A stretch of DNA of 64,000 nt from Pyricularia pennisetigena (GCF_004337985.1 NW_021940919.1:1523874-1587873), one strand, 5' to 3'. Numbered from the stretch's first letter, positions 43,299 to 55,642 are shown. Notes: generated by a model from the letters alone, not told the origin. Numbers and translations are program-made.

Positions 43299-44401
43299 GG
43301 CGGCGTAAAGGGCAAACATAGGGGAAAGGACATGCTCATATAGATTTTCCACGATAATAATGCGTTATTTGTTTCTTGTATTGCTCTTAGGTGGGAAAGC
43401 TACTGCTACTACCGTTTGATGAAGGCTTAGGAAAAGACGGCTGGTAGTGTTGTTGTGTAGTACACTGGATGGTCTGTGAGTCAATGGCATTGATATCATA
43501 CTTGGTGTCAAAACGACGCAGCTACCGGCGCACAACAGAGTTCCTCCCTCATCATACCTCGAGTACACTGAGCACCTCAGGTAACAAATGCTCAAGTGGG
43601 GCAGGTAGTAGCCAGGCTTGCCAGGCGGCCGCCGAGAATGGAAATTGGGATAGATGCTACGCAATATTCCTAAGGTCTGGTGCGTGCCTGCCTGCCAACT
43701 GGCCGAAATTCAGTGGTTGATCCTTGTGCTATTTGACCGACTGACTTTGTCAAGGCATGGTTTCCATGTTGGGTTTTTGTACAGGGTAGTAGACCGAAAT
43801 GGAAGAAACATTTGGAAGGTGGAGTGGAGGGACGGAAATGACTCTCTCCAGGGAAGGTGGGGCTTCAGAGCTACCTCTGGTGACTTTACCTAGGCGGGTA
43901 AGGTCCCCTCACCAAAGCCGACCAAGGCATGGTGACCCCCCGTAAATCCGGCAAAAACTACTGTGTAGTTTTTGGGGTTTGTCTGAAACCATGTCACGTG
44001 GTACTACGTCGGAAACTCCGGCGGCGGGATTCGAATGCCCAATGCCTCTTTAATCCGTGTGTTCAAACCAATCGCCCGCTCGTTCTTCTGCTAGCCACCT
44101 CTCTGCCTCATCTCACCCTTGCGGACGGCTTTCACGATCCTCGCACACCCACAGTCGGCATTTCAGACTTGGCTCAATTTTCTATCCCGCCTCAGCCCGT
44201 CCAGATCGGCAATTGCCGGACGGAAGCCTCGCGCGTCCAGCAATTAATTGTCTAACTACATTCGTCGGCACAGACCAAGTCCAATCCACACGCCCTCGGT
44301 AATGCTGCACCACTTGGTGGTGCCTTACTCCTCAAAGCCTCACTCACCCACCCTACCCGTCCGGTCCCGTCCCCATTGACCGGATTTTGCCGGCCCCCAG
44401 G
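43299..44401. other. Divergent promoter region, MFS pump / Zn2Cys6 regulator
   Basis: 1.1 kb between divergent start codons. The transporter frame is open 18 codons upstream of the chosen ATG (to 43352), so its start could be a little higher. No gene seen. A divergent regulator-pump pair usually shares operators here, but I could not pick a specific CGG repeat pair. Confidence 0.5.
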
Positions 44402-46863
44402 ATGAACACCGTGGAATCTGGTGCCAATAGCAAGGCCAGCTCCACAACATCGGCGCCAACTACACCCCCAGGAATCCCAGCGCCCTACGGTAGGGCATGC
44501 GCCAACTGCGTCAAGGCCAAATGCAAGTGTTTTTACCGCGGTAGCGGTCGTGAGATCAGCAGTTGTGAAAGATGTCACCGACTGGGTAAAGACTGTGTGC
44601 CATCCGAGAGTGTCCGTAGGCGTACTTCAAGGCGCCAGGGCACGTCAAGGACTGCCCAACTTGAGGTATGTTACAAGCCAAGCATTTGTTGTTTTACTGT
44701 TTCTATTTTCTTTCTTTCTTTTTTTTTTCTTTTTCTTTTTTTTCTCTTCCAATCTTTTTTTCCTGTTCTCGTTCCCATGTCGGATTTCTTGGCTCCTAAC
44801 TTAAGCATCTCGGTACGTATTTACACAGGAGAAGCTTGATGATCTGGTCTCGCTCCTCAAAACGCACCAACAAAAACCCGGAGTTGGACCCGCCGCTACA
44901 TCCGGTCTGACTTCCCAAGGCCCGCCCACATCCAACAAAGACCTCTCTCGCGCTGGCCTGGCATTAATAGATCCCTCATCAACTATTGTTATTACCAATC
45001 ATCAACAATCCTCCACTCTATCTCCTTTATACAACAAGGCAAAGAAGCCCACCATCGACGCGCCTCATGGGAGGCTAGGCGCCCCCAAATATGTCGCTCC
45101 TACATCTAGTATGCAACCTGATCAGGAAGCCGAAGAATGCTTCCAAGTTTTCTCCAAACATTTTCTCCACTCATTTCCTTTCTACTGTGTCACGGAAGAC
45201 ATGACTGCATCCCAGTTACAGCCCGAATACCCAGTCTTCATGCTTGCCATCAAGTCGATCTGCAGCAAGGTATTCTCGCTGCAGTTAAAGTATTCCGAGC
45301 AATTCCAGCACATGCTAGCACAAAAGATCTTGATAGAATGTGAGAACTCTATGGATCTACTGTTAGCTCTCATCACGTGCATTGGGTGGTAAGGAATATC
45401 CCTTGGGCAGACGTATAATAATAAACAAAACAGTTGGAAAAGGACTGACGTTGCTACAGGATTCATTTTCATGAGGTCAGGAGACCACACCTCACTGTTC
45501 TGACACGGTTGGCCATGTCACAAGTTATCGAGCTTGGTCTACATCGGCCGTTCGGTGAGACATCTGGGATCAACTCGTTTAAAAACGCAGAGGCAGCCGC
45601 TTCCCAAAACAAGGAGCCAGCACGCCCTAAACCAAATAACGAACAGCGTCGAGCCGCGCTGGGCTGTTACCTTGTCACCTCGTCGTAAGTATTACCTCGG
45701 AGCTAGTATAATTGAGCAGACGTCGACTGATGAAAGAGTAGTATGTTCACATCGATGAAGAGGGCAGAAGGACTACCATGGACGCCCTACCTTGAGGAGA
45801 TGATGGCAGATCTAATCAGGGAGTCGGATTGGAAGGGAGACAACGTACTCGTGGCCCAAGTCAAATTTCAGCAGCTCCACGAGCAACTGTACAGAGCCCG
45901 ATATCAGCCTGCTCCTGGCGACTGGGCTCTGGTCAAGGACCCGCACGATGGGCTTCCCTCATATTATATTAACTTGCTCAGGCAAACATCACGAGATTTG
46001 TGGTCCTCTTTGCCTGAGGAAGTGGCTGGTAATGGTAATCTCCCAACTGCCACCATGTCCGACACAGCTTCTCAATAGAACCCTTGTTACTGACGAATCT
46101 ACTCACGACAGCTTCTGTCAGATTTTTCCAAAGATATCTGGAGCTGGTGATAGCCGAAAGCTCCATTGATCACAAAGAAGCACCATTCCCGAATCCAAAA
46201 CAGGTCAACACGACGACCAGCGCAAGGCAGCTTGAGAATATTCATGCCCTAGTGGAAGCCTTGGAACGTTTCTTCGATGTCGTCCACGAAGCATCTCCCA
46301 TGCGTCTCTATGGCATGCCCTACACCTGTGCTGGGGCAATACCGCTGTCCATGTGGATGCTTTTACAGCTGTGCATCAGTCGTGGCGACTCAGTCTGGAA
46401 TCCCAGTGAGGTTCGCCGTCGCATGGACCTTCTGCATATAATCGATGGCCTGCGCGAAAAACTTGTGTCCATTCCCGACCTCGCGGGCCTGTCCAGCGTG
46501 GCAACACCTGACACTGCAAGTCCGGATGATCCGGAAAATCACAATATTTTCAGCAGGTGTGGACCAATCCTGGACAATGTTCGCATGTGTTGGGCGGCTG
46601 AACTCCAAAAACATACTGTACCGCCACCAGGTCTACAACGCCCCCACGAAAGTACGCCGCCGACAGTCTTCAATGGAAGCACGATTCCTGTCACGCAGCA
46701 GGGGCCCATTGCCACGCAGATGAGCATGCCCACGGGTTTTGAAAGCTATAGCCAACCTCAAGATCCGATGCCCATGGTGATGCCGCAGTACGACTTCTCT
46801 TCTTGGCTGTCATTTCCTCCTCTAGAACAAGGCTGGTACCCGATGGACGTCTCTTATAACTGA
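44402..46863 (+). CDS. Zn2Cys6 fungal transcription factor
   Basis: Five exons: 44402-44665, 44829-45388, 45460-45684, 45742-46028 and 46079-46863; 706 residues. The DNA-binding cluster has Cys at 33, 36, 43, 55, 58 and 65 (CANCVKAKCKC ... CERCHRLGKDC), with the spacing C-x2-C-x6-C-x11-C-x2-C-x6-C. A linker and short coiled region follow at the second exon (EKLDDLVSLL). The middle is a fungal transcription factor homology domain, recognisable around IHFHEVRRPHLTVLTRLAMS and IELGLHRP. The C-terminus is Pro/Gln/Met-rich and likely activating. The last intron is only 50 bases (GTAATG, TAG); a second GT six bases downstream would also keep frame. It is divergent from the broken MFS pump, so it probably controls that gene or a pathway around it. 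Nuclear; ligand unknown. Confidence 0.88.
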
Positions 46864-46965
46864 TGACAAACAACGACTCAAACATGCGAAGGAGTTGGGA
46901 TGAAGCTGTCACTATATTCTGGCACGTGGTGACGAATTATTTACTAGTAATGACACAAGGCAGTC

Positions 46966-48290
46966 CAGACTTGGCGTTCCTCAAATGGTCAGCTTTGGCT
47001 TACTATGAATAGAACAACGAAAGAAACATTTCATTTAATATTTTAGACATTTAGCGGGAAGACGAATTATATTATAGCTTTTGGTTAAAAAATTATTTCT
47101 CAAATTCTCAACCAATAATAACATTTGAAATTGGATGTATTAATTTCAATTTTAGTGTTTTTTGCACCACAACTGTTTCTAAAAACCGGTTTTCCATTTT
47201 CCACGTTTTCGGAAACCGCATGTTTTTTTTCTTTTTTTTTTTAAAAAATATTTGAAGAATGATTGAATAATCTTTTTGAACTACTTTATGCAACATAAAT
47301 TGATGATTCCTAGTTTTTGTAATAAGACGGGTGTTTTCTGTAAAAGAAAACCAACCTCTTCAAGATTTTGCGGAAAAGTAAGGATAAATTTCATCAAATC
47401 TTGTTAAATTGTTTTTATCATTATTTAGTTTTTGAGCCAAGACTTTAAGTTATTCCAGGACTACTAAAAACGAGTATGTTATCGACACAGATTAAACTAA
47501 AAAGTTCATAAATTAACAGAACGGGTGGAAAATCCCCATTAAAGTCTTCGTAAATATAGCCTTTTTTACAAATAAACAGCGAAATCCCAGTTTTTTTTTT
47601 AGAACCGGTTGTTGTACTATATTCAAGTACTTCTTTTATTAGATGTGTTTTTGTATGCGTTGATAGACATCTTCTGTTTCATAATGGTAGCATTTATCTT
47701 AGTAAAATATTACCTGTTTTAACGTTGGTATTTCTTTACAAACCCGGAAAATTTAAATGTTACGGGTTGAGTAAAATATAAAACATAAGAGATTGGTATT
47801 TAAATAATTACGGGGTTGCAAGAAACCATGAACGAATCTATTTCAAGTTTACTTTATATACTGGTTAAAAATTAATAATCTATTTGTTGAATTGTTTCTT
47901 TTTGTTTGATACTTGGTGAAAAGTATTTTCATTGTTTCCTTCATAGTTTTTAAACCTAAAATGAAGCCAAAAATTATCATCATCAAAATGTTGCGATTTT
48001 TAGTGTCATAGCCCGGGCTACTTTTACTCTATGATGACTATGGTTTGGGTAATTAAACCCCAGATTAAATCGCTTATATTCTTTATTTTGGTGTGCCGCA
48101 ATGAGTTTGTTTCTCATATTTTTCCTGTTTCTCCCTCCTTTGATTAAAAATCTTATCCACGTTTTCTTTTTTAGAAATATGAAAAAACAGTGTGTTAGTA
48201 TATTTGGATTGAGCTATTTTGCATACAAATCTGGTGGGATACGTGCTGACCATTTCAGGGCACTGACCGTGTTAGGGACGCCAAATCTAG
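46966..48290. mobile_element. Inverted-repeat element related to the one at 11920
   Basis: The left end (AGACTTGGCGTTCCTCAAAT, near 46968) and the right end (inverted AGATTTGGCGTCCC, near 48288) share the terminal motif of the element at 11920-14675. Near the right end a short block (GGTCAGTGCCCTGAAATGGT in the inward reading) shows a partial duplication of the end. The 1.3-kb body is AT-rich with no gene and shares a TTTAGCG-containing block with 12118. It is probably non-autonomous. No clear target duplication. Confidence 0.6.
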
Positions 48291-49750
48291 GGTATGCATT
48301 CAGTACTTACCTTGAGGTTGTGCGCTGTCACCTTGTCATGGATGCATCCTTGTGGTGAAATCTGGTGTTCCAGGGCTTTTCTTAATCAAACGCCCGCCCA
48401 GTATACCACCGCTTGCATCATCAGGCTGGCTCAACTGGTGACCCAGGACAGGAAGACCATGTTTCACTCGCCCCAACATACGCAGAGAAAGGACAAAGAT
48501 GCCGGGATGGGTAACCAAGTACCCATGTCTGTGACTCTAGGGCTGCAGTTAATACCTTTGTGTTTTGTCCACAGACGACTGATACTGTTTCCTACGCTCA
48601 TGATGAAGGTGAACCAAGCCAGAAAGATGCTTCCTTTTGTGTTTTCCTGTCTAGAAGATAGTTATGCACAGCTCGTGTTGTCAGTCAACACACAAGATAA
48701 GATATATGGTCATGGAATTGAAATTGCGCCGACTAGTGCCGCCACGCCACATACCAGGATAGTTGCTTACCAGATAGACAAGGTAATATTGAGAGGGTGG
48801 AAAGAATGTACCTCCAATGGAATTTTGATAAGGCTCTCGTGGGCATGCCATTCGCCGAGACTTGAGGTGCTGTGTAGCTGACAGTATGGCAGAATCTTCC
48901 CGATACCGAAAGGGGGGGAGGGGACAGCTGGAAAATACCCGCATGCCTCACGGTGACTTTTAGCCTTGAGAAAAAATCATTCCGAAATTTTTTATAGTGG
49001 TAATATGGCTGATTGGTGGCCAAGCCATCCGTTTTGCTTGGCGAAAAGGGCCGGGTGCAGACGAACCAAATGTATAGCCCACCCCTTTTGTGGCCAGAGC
49101 CAGGTTGGCCACCTTTGACAGCATCGAGAGTGAGGCACGCGCCATACTTGCCATGCACCCCGGACTTTTATGCCGTGCCACAGCAGTTCTAAACGGAGCC
49201 CTGGGACTATTAATAAAAGTTCCAAATTGCTTGCTGTCACAATTGCCGAAATTTGCTGGACGAAAAAAAGAAGTCGGACATGTTTGCCGCGTATAGAGCT
49301 GGTCTCCCAAGAAAAAAAAAAAGAAAAAAATTCAAACAAAGAGGAATTTCTACAGGGAGAAAATGAAGTCAATCTATGGGATATCCAGAGTAATATGCAG
49401 GAGGTCGGCCCTATTGAGCCCATAAGATATCATTGCCACTGGGCACGATGGTTTCTTACCCGGCTCGGCACTTTTTTTTTTCTTTTTTGGTCCATTTACT
49501 GAGAGCATGTACCGAAAGACTGCCGCCAAGCCGGAGGCGGGAACCCGCTTGTTGGGCATGTTTATGCATTTCAGCCTTGATATGTATATAACCAGATTTC
49601 TGGACAGCTTCCCAGCGCCAATTTATCGTCTGCCCCTCTGTCGTTCAGCAGCCTTTGTTCAGTTGAAATTCAGTCACCCTGCTTAGGGGGCAAAACGAGT
49701 TGGTACTCGACATTTGAGCAAAGACAGCAGCGTCAAAAAAAAAAAAGAAA
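48291..49750. other. Upstream region of the tyrosinase gene
   Basis: 1.46 kb. A 195-codon plus frame (48294-48881) overlaps minus frames and has no domain, so I do not call it. Purine and T tracts occur near 49309-49330 and 49470-49490. A TATA-like box lies near the right end. Confidence 0.45.
49581..49591 (+). promoter_or_regulatory. TATA-like box of the tyrosinase gene
   Basis: TATGTATATAA, 160 bases upstream of the ATG at 49751. A TATA-box promoter would suit a regulated rather than housekeeping gene. Confidence 0.45.
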
Positions 49751-51424
49751 ATGGTCCGACTGCTCTCCGCCGCACTCCTGGTGCTTGGCCTTGTCGGTGG
49801 CATGGCGGCCGCCCAGGGATCGCAGCCAGATGCGCTCAAGCAGCTGGAGAACAAGGGGATGCCGCAGCTCATGGCGCAGATGGCCAAGTCCAAGACGTGC
49901 ACGAACGCGACGATGCGCATCCGGAAAGAATGGTGAGTTTTGTCATTTGTTTTCTCTATTTCCCAGTGCCCCTCGGGGACGAGAGCTTTGATCTGGCCAG
50001 TGTCTCTGACTTTCTTGAAAACGAGGGGGAAAAAAGGGGCGATTTGCCGGGTGCGGAGCGCAAAAAATACATCGGTGAGTAACTTGAATGACTTCGGCTG
50101 GTGGCTTGAGAGGCTTTGGGAATATTTTCTAACGTTCAGAATAGCTGCCGTGCTTTGCTTGTCCCAGCGTCCGTCGCGCTACTCCCCGTCCGTGTGCCCC
50201 GGCTGCAAATCTCGATATGACGACTTTGTTGCCGTTCACATACAGTTTACTCCCACTATTCACGGCACAGTGAGTTAGTTACCTTTGATAGCAGCGGCGG
50301 TTGGTGGAGACCATAGATTCTGCGTCGGCATATCCTCTTGCTTATTTGTCTCTTTTTCCTCTGGGGACCCAACCACCCTTTGACCCAAACTGTTCGATGC
50401 TAATGCGCCTTAATATTCTACTGACGGGAATCGTAGGGAAACTTTTTGTCTTGGCACAGACACTACACCTTTGCTTTCGAGTCGGCTCTCATCACGGAGT
50501 GCGGCTACACTGGCGCGCAGCCGTACTGGGACTATGGCCGCTGGGCTCAAGACCCGCTCAACAGCCCAATCTTTGACGGCAGCGACACTAGCATGTCTGG
50601 CAACGGCGAGAAGATCTCCCACAAGTCCACAATATCACCTCCCGGGGAAGGCGGTGGCTGTTTGATGTCGGGTCCATTCAAGAAGTGAGTCTTGGCTTGG
50701 AAAAGCAAGGTTTTTTTTTTATTTTATTTCTTTTTTTTTCGATCAGACTTGGGGACTTGACTACTAACAAGGTCTTTTTCTTTTCTTTTTTTTTGCCTCA
50801 GCATGACCGTGTATCTGGGACCACTTGCGGCAACGGCGGACCCGAGACCAAAGGCCAACCCGCAGGCCAACGGGTTGGGCTCAAACCCGCGCTGCATCCA
50901 GCGCGACATCACCAACTATCTGTCGTCGCGGTACGGGCGGACGCAGGACATTGTGAACCTCATCACCAAGAACAACGCCATCGGGACTTTTCAGACGGCA
51001 ATGCAGTCAACCATTGGCACCATGGGGATACATGGAGTTGGGCACTTTGTGCACGGCAGCCAGGATCCGGGAGGAGACTTTTATGTCAGCCCGAACGATC
51101 CAGTGTTTTGGCTGCACCACTGTATGTGACTCCTTTTCAAAAGACCCGTTCCCAACGATTGTTTGGGCACAGCGCACACGTAAACTGACTGAATTCTTTT
51201 TTTTTGCAGCCATGATCGACAGGGTCTGGACGATCTGGCAGTCCCAAGACTTGGCGAACCGCCTCATGACCATCGCCGGCGGCACGTCAATGTTTGGAGG
51301 CGGGCGCTCGCAATCGTTGGATGACTTGATCAATTTGGGCAATGTGGAGCCGACGGACAAGAAATGGAAGATTCGGGAGCTTGTCAGTGTCACGGATGGG
51401 CCGCTTTGCTACATGTATCAGTGA
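49751..51424 (+). CDS. Secreted tyrosinase-domain copper oxidase
   Basis: Six exons: 49751-49932, 50037-50074, 50145-50269, 50437-50684, 50802-51121 and 51210-51424; 375 residues. Residues 1-21 are a signal peptide ending in MAAAQG. The copper A site lies in exons 3-4 (YDDFVAVHIQ, IHGTGNFLSWHRHYT) and the copper B site in exons 5-6 (HGVGHFVHG and DPVFWLHHSMIDRVW). Together they would supply the six copper-binding histidines of a type-3 dicopper centre. Members hydroxylate monophenols and oxidise o-diphenols to quinones. With no long C-terminal lid domain and a signal peptide, this is the short secreted class of fungal tyrosinases. It could act on plant phenols or in melanin-like pigment; the true substrate is unknown. 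It converges on the acetyltransferase gene 121 bases away. Confidence 0.92.
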
Positions 51425-51545
51425 GGGGGGAAAAGTTGAGAAGTGATTGCGTGGTAGTGTCAGGGGCTATCATGTCTTGTGTGCATTGGGCCCCCTGCGA
51501 GTTCTGCTGTCTTTCTTTATCAAGTCAGAATCGAGATCGCCGACA

Positions 51546-52604
51546 TCAGCTGCCTAGAGGATCCTTCATAGCAGCAGCTTGCTCTGGCGAGACCTTGATG
51601 CCAAAATACTTGTCCAGCCCCTTGATCCGCTGATCCTCGCTCTGTAGCTTCTCCACGACCTCCTCCTTGCCGGCGATGATCCTCTTTATTTTATCATTAA
51701 ACAGCACCCAGGTCCCCTTTGCCGCACAATCCCCGCGACAAGGCAGCCCAAAGTCGCCGTCGACTTCGCCCTCGGGCACGGTCCGCACGGCCATGACGTT
51801 GTTGAGAAAGAAGCTGGTCGGGTGCATCATGGTGTGAAAGTTGAACACGTCGTAGTCCTCGGGGAAGAACTCGGCGTCCATGAAGCTGTACCGCTCGCGC
51901 CAGTCCTCGCCGTCCTCGCGCGTCGAGTACACCCACACGCGCTGGTCGGCGTGCAGGTGCTGCCGCGGTATGCTGCGCCACTCGACGCGGCCCATGGACG
52001 ACGGAGGGATGCGCACGAAATCGTGCCGGCCGCCCGCGTCCCTGCTCGGGAGTGGGACGGGCATCGGTGGGCCGCCCTCGCCGAAGCCCACGTCGACTTG
52101 ATATCGCTGGCCGTCGATGGCGACGATGTTGAGCATGTGACTCCTGGATTGAAATTTTTTTTTTTGTTTCTTTTGTCAGCGTTTTTTTTTTCTTTTTCTG
52201 CTCCACAAAACCCTGGGGGGTCTGTCTTGGGATGTGATGTGGCTGGCTCACAACCCCGAGAACCTTCCCGAGTCATCCGCCTTCTTGATCCGCCCGCCCA
52301 CGTTGAGGACGTCGAAGCCGAGCCCGCGCATCACGGCCGAGAAGAAGGCGTTGACTTCCATGCAGTAGCCGCCGCGCCCCTGGACGACGATCTTGTCGAA
52401 CAGGTCTTGCTGTTCGAGCGACAGCGGCGGCGTCTTGTCGTTGTAGCGCAGCGAAATGTTCTCGAACGGGACGCGGGCGACGTGGCGGGCCTGGATCTCG
52501 GTGAGCGCGGCCAGGGTCGGCGGCGGCAGAGTCCCCGAACCCGCATGCCGGAAGCCGATGTGGTCCAGGTACTGCTCGATCTGAATTTTGGTGTACGATG
52601 CCAT
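51546..52604 (-). CDS. Arylamine N-acyltransferase (NAT)
   Basis: Two exons, 52604-52252 and 52143-51546, with a 108-base intron whose donor GTGAGC and acceptor CAG keep frame; 316 residues. The catalytic triad is present: Cys81 in RGGYCMEVN, His120 in SHMLNIV and Asp135 in VDVGFGEGG, spaced as in known NATs. An N-terminal helical domain (MASYTKIQIEQYLDHIGF), the PFENISLRY motif and a C-terminal lid region complete it. NATs move an acyl group, often acetyl, or malonyl in some plant-associated fungi, from CoA to aromatic amines; in Fusarium a member detoxifies the benzoxazolinones of cereals. Whether this one uses malonyl-CoA cannot be read from sequence. Cytosolic. Confidence 0.93.
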
Positions 52605-53090
52605 TGCCTTTTGGAGCTAGTCATGTGAATCCTGCCTAGGCAATTACAAAAGGTACACAAGAGAATCGCTTTTTTTTTTTTTTTTTTGTTGTCGTTTGCA
52701 AGTGAGTGGGTGACAACACACCGGTTCGGCATTGCCGTCGCCCCCGCATTGTTCGCAGCACGAGGGTGGGCCGTGACAGCTCAATGACGTGCCTACCAAT
52801 TTTTTCATAGTTCCGCTTGACGACCGACTACAATCTCGCGCCGACAATGCAATTGAGAGTGTTTCGCTGCCGCTAGAGACGCAGCCTACATGGCCTTTCA
52901 TGATGCAGTAAGTCTGTCTCCGTGCAACCTTGACAGCTGAGAAGTTGTTACACTACGCTCGTGGGAAGAACGAGAGCATTCACGAGACTGTTTGTTCGTC
53001 GTGACAGCGGCAACGTTTATCGCCGTGCTGTTATGGATAAGAATTGGTAAAATAGCGTCTCTTGGACAGGGGACAGAATGATCAGCTAGC

Positions 53091-53133
<43 letters not shown>

Positions 53134-54357
53134 TTTATACAAGCTGGAAGCTCGTCGAAACATTCCATCGAGCCTTCTGGATGCAATTAATTTCACTGTG
53201 GTTTTGTTGCACTGCATGTCGTGGGTTAAGGCCTGTTAGCCTCTTGGGACTGGACAGTCCAAAAAGTTTGAAATCGGAATTTTACATTCGACTCAGTTTG
53301 AGATGCTCTTCCCTCATTATGCGGACAGATGTCTAGTCTTATCTTATTGCCAACCTTGCTCTTTAAACTGGGCTGGGTAGTCAGTAAGAAAATATCATAC
53401 AACGAGCTGAGACAACATTTGTCAACATACGCAGCTACCCCTGATTGAATGTATTGTCGGATCAGGGGCTACATTCGTCATAGGTAGTCTGCAGTCATGA
53501 CCGGACTTCGTACTTTCCATTCGCTCCGATAAACAAACCCAGTCTTCAACTCTTCGATAGCAAACAAATTAATTTGCAGGTTGCGTAGTGATTGATCGGC
53601 GGCACACGCACGTCGTGTCCGACAAATCCGGGATGAAGATCTACCTTCCTCTCCCATGTGCATAACAGCTCGGAGATCTCCGCTGTTGCCATGAATCGGG
53701 CCCCACATCAATCGTCCCCTACCCTAGATATCATGTCCCCTTGGCGCGAACTACTGTTGCTGTTCCAAGATAGCCACTCGCAAGTACTTGCCATTGTTGG
53801 GATTCTGGGGATTATTGGTTTACCCGGGCTCCATTCAGCCTGGCCGCAGTAACTCACAAACTTATCAGATAACTACGAACTTGTCGGTCGCCCCCTCTGT
53901 TCGAACTGACCGACAGCCATGAATGGAATAGGGTGGGACTCACTAACCGAGATCCCACTTGGTTATGATCATAATAAATCAGCTTTTATTTTTGCAGCTT
54001 TTCTTTCCAAACACCCAGTCAGTGAAGGGGGTCTGGAGATTAAATTTTATGGATTTCTCAACTCGAGACCGGGTTTCACAACACTAATCTGAGGTAGAAT
54101 TAGCTGACTATCTTATACCCAGCATAATATTGCAGCATCATGTCAATCAACCATCTTAATCAAAGGGTGAAAACAAAAGAAGAAAAGAAAAACTGGTATA
54201 AAGCGATTGACGATTTCCCCGAACCTGCCAAAAAGAACTTTTTTTTTNNTTTTTCAAGAACTCAAACTCAAAGCACAACTGTCTCACTTGTATTCAAAAT
54301 TCGTTTTCCACTCCATGTTCCAAAGTATTTGATATTCTTCCAAACGAAACCGCCATC
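52605..54357. other. Intergenic region with a TA microsatellite
   Basis: About 1.75 kb without a supported gene; small frames at 53478-53711 and 53658-53852 lie antiparallel and lack domains. A T tract is at 52671-52687. The right part is the promoter of the small secreted protein and has a 2-N gap in a T tract. Confidence 0.5.
53096..53132. repeat. TA dinucleotide microsatellite
   Basis: About 18 uninterrupted TA units. Likely length-polymorphic. Confidence 0.95.
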
Positions 54358-54693
54358 ATGCGTTCGGAATCCACCCTCTTCGCCTTCGCTCTAATTGCGA
54401 CCCATCTCGACGTCACAGCGGCCAAGGGATGCCCATATTCTATACGGCAAAGAGAAGGCTGGAAAGAAGTCAAATGGGGGGTCATTGAGGCTGGAGACCA
54501 TATAACCATACCAATTCGCGGTTATGCTGTTAAAATTTCTGCCGATAAGAATTGCGATTTGTCACAAAAGGGTCTGCCTAGACACGAGTATACAATCGTT
54601 CGAGGAGACACGTCTCCACCGCCACCTCAGTCTTGTACCATTACGCGCAGAGGAACAGCATACGGGAGAGGTTGCCGCATGTTGGAGGGTTGA
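54358..54693 (+). CDS. Small secreted protein, MAX-effector-like candidate
   Basis: An intronless 111-residue protein. Residues 1 to about 22 form a signal peptide (hydrophobic TLFAFALIATHL, cleavage near TAA-KG). The mature part of about 89 residues has Cys in KGCPY soon after the cleavage site and Cys in KNCDLS some 40 residues later. It has alternating hydrophobic residues, as in a small all-beta fold (EVKWGVIEAGDHITIPI, HEYTIVRG), and two more cysteines in the tail. Early and middle cysteines of this spacing in a roughly 90-residue beta protein recall the MAX effectors of Pyricularia, including a positional likeness around KNCDLS. Sequence similarity in that family is normally very low, so this is a structural guess. 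Secretion is well supported; host target unknown. Confidence 0.7.
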   Translation: MRSESTLFAFALIATHLDVTAAKGCPYSIRQREGWKEVKWGVIEAGDHITIPIRGYAVKISADKNCDLSQKGLPRHEYTIVRGDTSPPPPQSCTITRRGTAYGRGCRMLEG

Positions 54694-55267
54694 AGACATG
54701 TCTCGGGTTCATGTCGGCAGTGCCGAGTAGTGGAAAGGGTCAAAAAGCACATGTTACTTTTCTGAAATAGCGATATAGAATACGTAATACTAAACCGCTT
54801 GTGATATAGTATTCACTCGTGGACAAAAATACATATGACGCACACCATCAGCATGCATGTGAGTTTGACAGCAACAGAATCTACGACATGTTCATCAAGA
54901 CCACCTCAAACAAACACTCCTCGAGTTTCTTTCGGGGCAGACAACCAAATTGTTGTCTTGTCCATGTCCACGTTCACAAAGCCTTTGTCACACAAAGGCC
55001 ACATTCGCATTTATCAAACAAAGGGCCAGGTCGACCGTGAGTCAACGTCTTTTTACAAAGGGCTAAGCTCATATGTTGGAATCTCACACTCTTGTACTCA
55101 TAATTCATCAGTGGCAATATTGCATACCAGAATAAAAACGCAAGCAATCCCAATAAGCAACCTCCATTACCACTATACTGTCTCCCAAATAAGGAAAAAA
55201 AAAAACGCACAACAACAAGCCCAAAGGTTCGCAGTAACGCATACGAAACGAAAAAAAAGAAAAGAAA
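54694..55267. other. Intergenic region
   Basis: Short overlapping frames only; A-rich near 55195-55265 just before the next start codon. No supported gene. Confidence 0.45.
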
Positions 55268-55642
55268 ATGTTTCGCAATTCTCCTGTAAAGCGGCTGGCG
55301 AGGCAGGCAGGTCGTCTGGCCGGGAAAGCGAGGCGAATCGTCTGCAACCTGTGTGGATCCTGCAAGCGAGACGATAGTTGCACTTCATCTCAGCCCGACC
55401 TTGGCAACCGACGTCGTCGGCGCGGGTCACTTGCCAGTCCTGCTGACTACCCGATACCCGAAATGAAGCAGAAGTCTGACCTAGGCTTTACAGCGATGGA
55501 GTTTTATCCCCGCCATGAGCTCGTCAGACGCCGGGACCGTCCCATTATCATCACCACAGCGAGTCGCACCACCTCGGTGCCCGAACGTACCACCAACCAG
55601 TCATCGAGAAATGGTGTTCGCTACGATGGACGAGCAACCTGA
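55268..55642 (+). CDS. Hypothetical protein, possibly with a second exon at 55691-55879
   Basis: A 124-codon frame with a strongly basic N-terminus (RLARQAGRLAGKARR), a CNLCGSCKRDDSC cysteine group (residues 26-38) and an Arg-rich stretch. No signal peptide. The end may not be the stop at 55642: a GT at 55617 and an AG at 55689-55690 would join the frame to a 63-codon stretch with a coding look (LPFDGQFRDTYG, RIELLELPPKKERP) ending at 55879. The donor GTGTTC is weak, so I give the single-exon frame and note the alternative. I do not recognise the family. Confidence 0.35.
   Translation: MFRNSPVKRLARQAGRLAGKARRIVCNLCGSCKRDDSCTSSQPDLGNRRRRRGSLASPADYPIPEMKQKSDLGFTAMEFYPRHELVRRRDRPIIITTASRTTSVPERTTNQSSRNGVRYDGRAT

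Noticed and set aside
44015..44060. GGGATTCGAATGCC as a tRNA on the minus strand
   Set aside because: The T stem does not pair and no cloverleaf can be drawn.
48294..48881. 195-codon frame upstream of the tyrosinase
   Set aside because: Irregular composition, no signal or domain, first ATG inside the right end of an inverted-repeat element.
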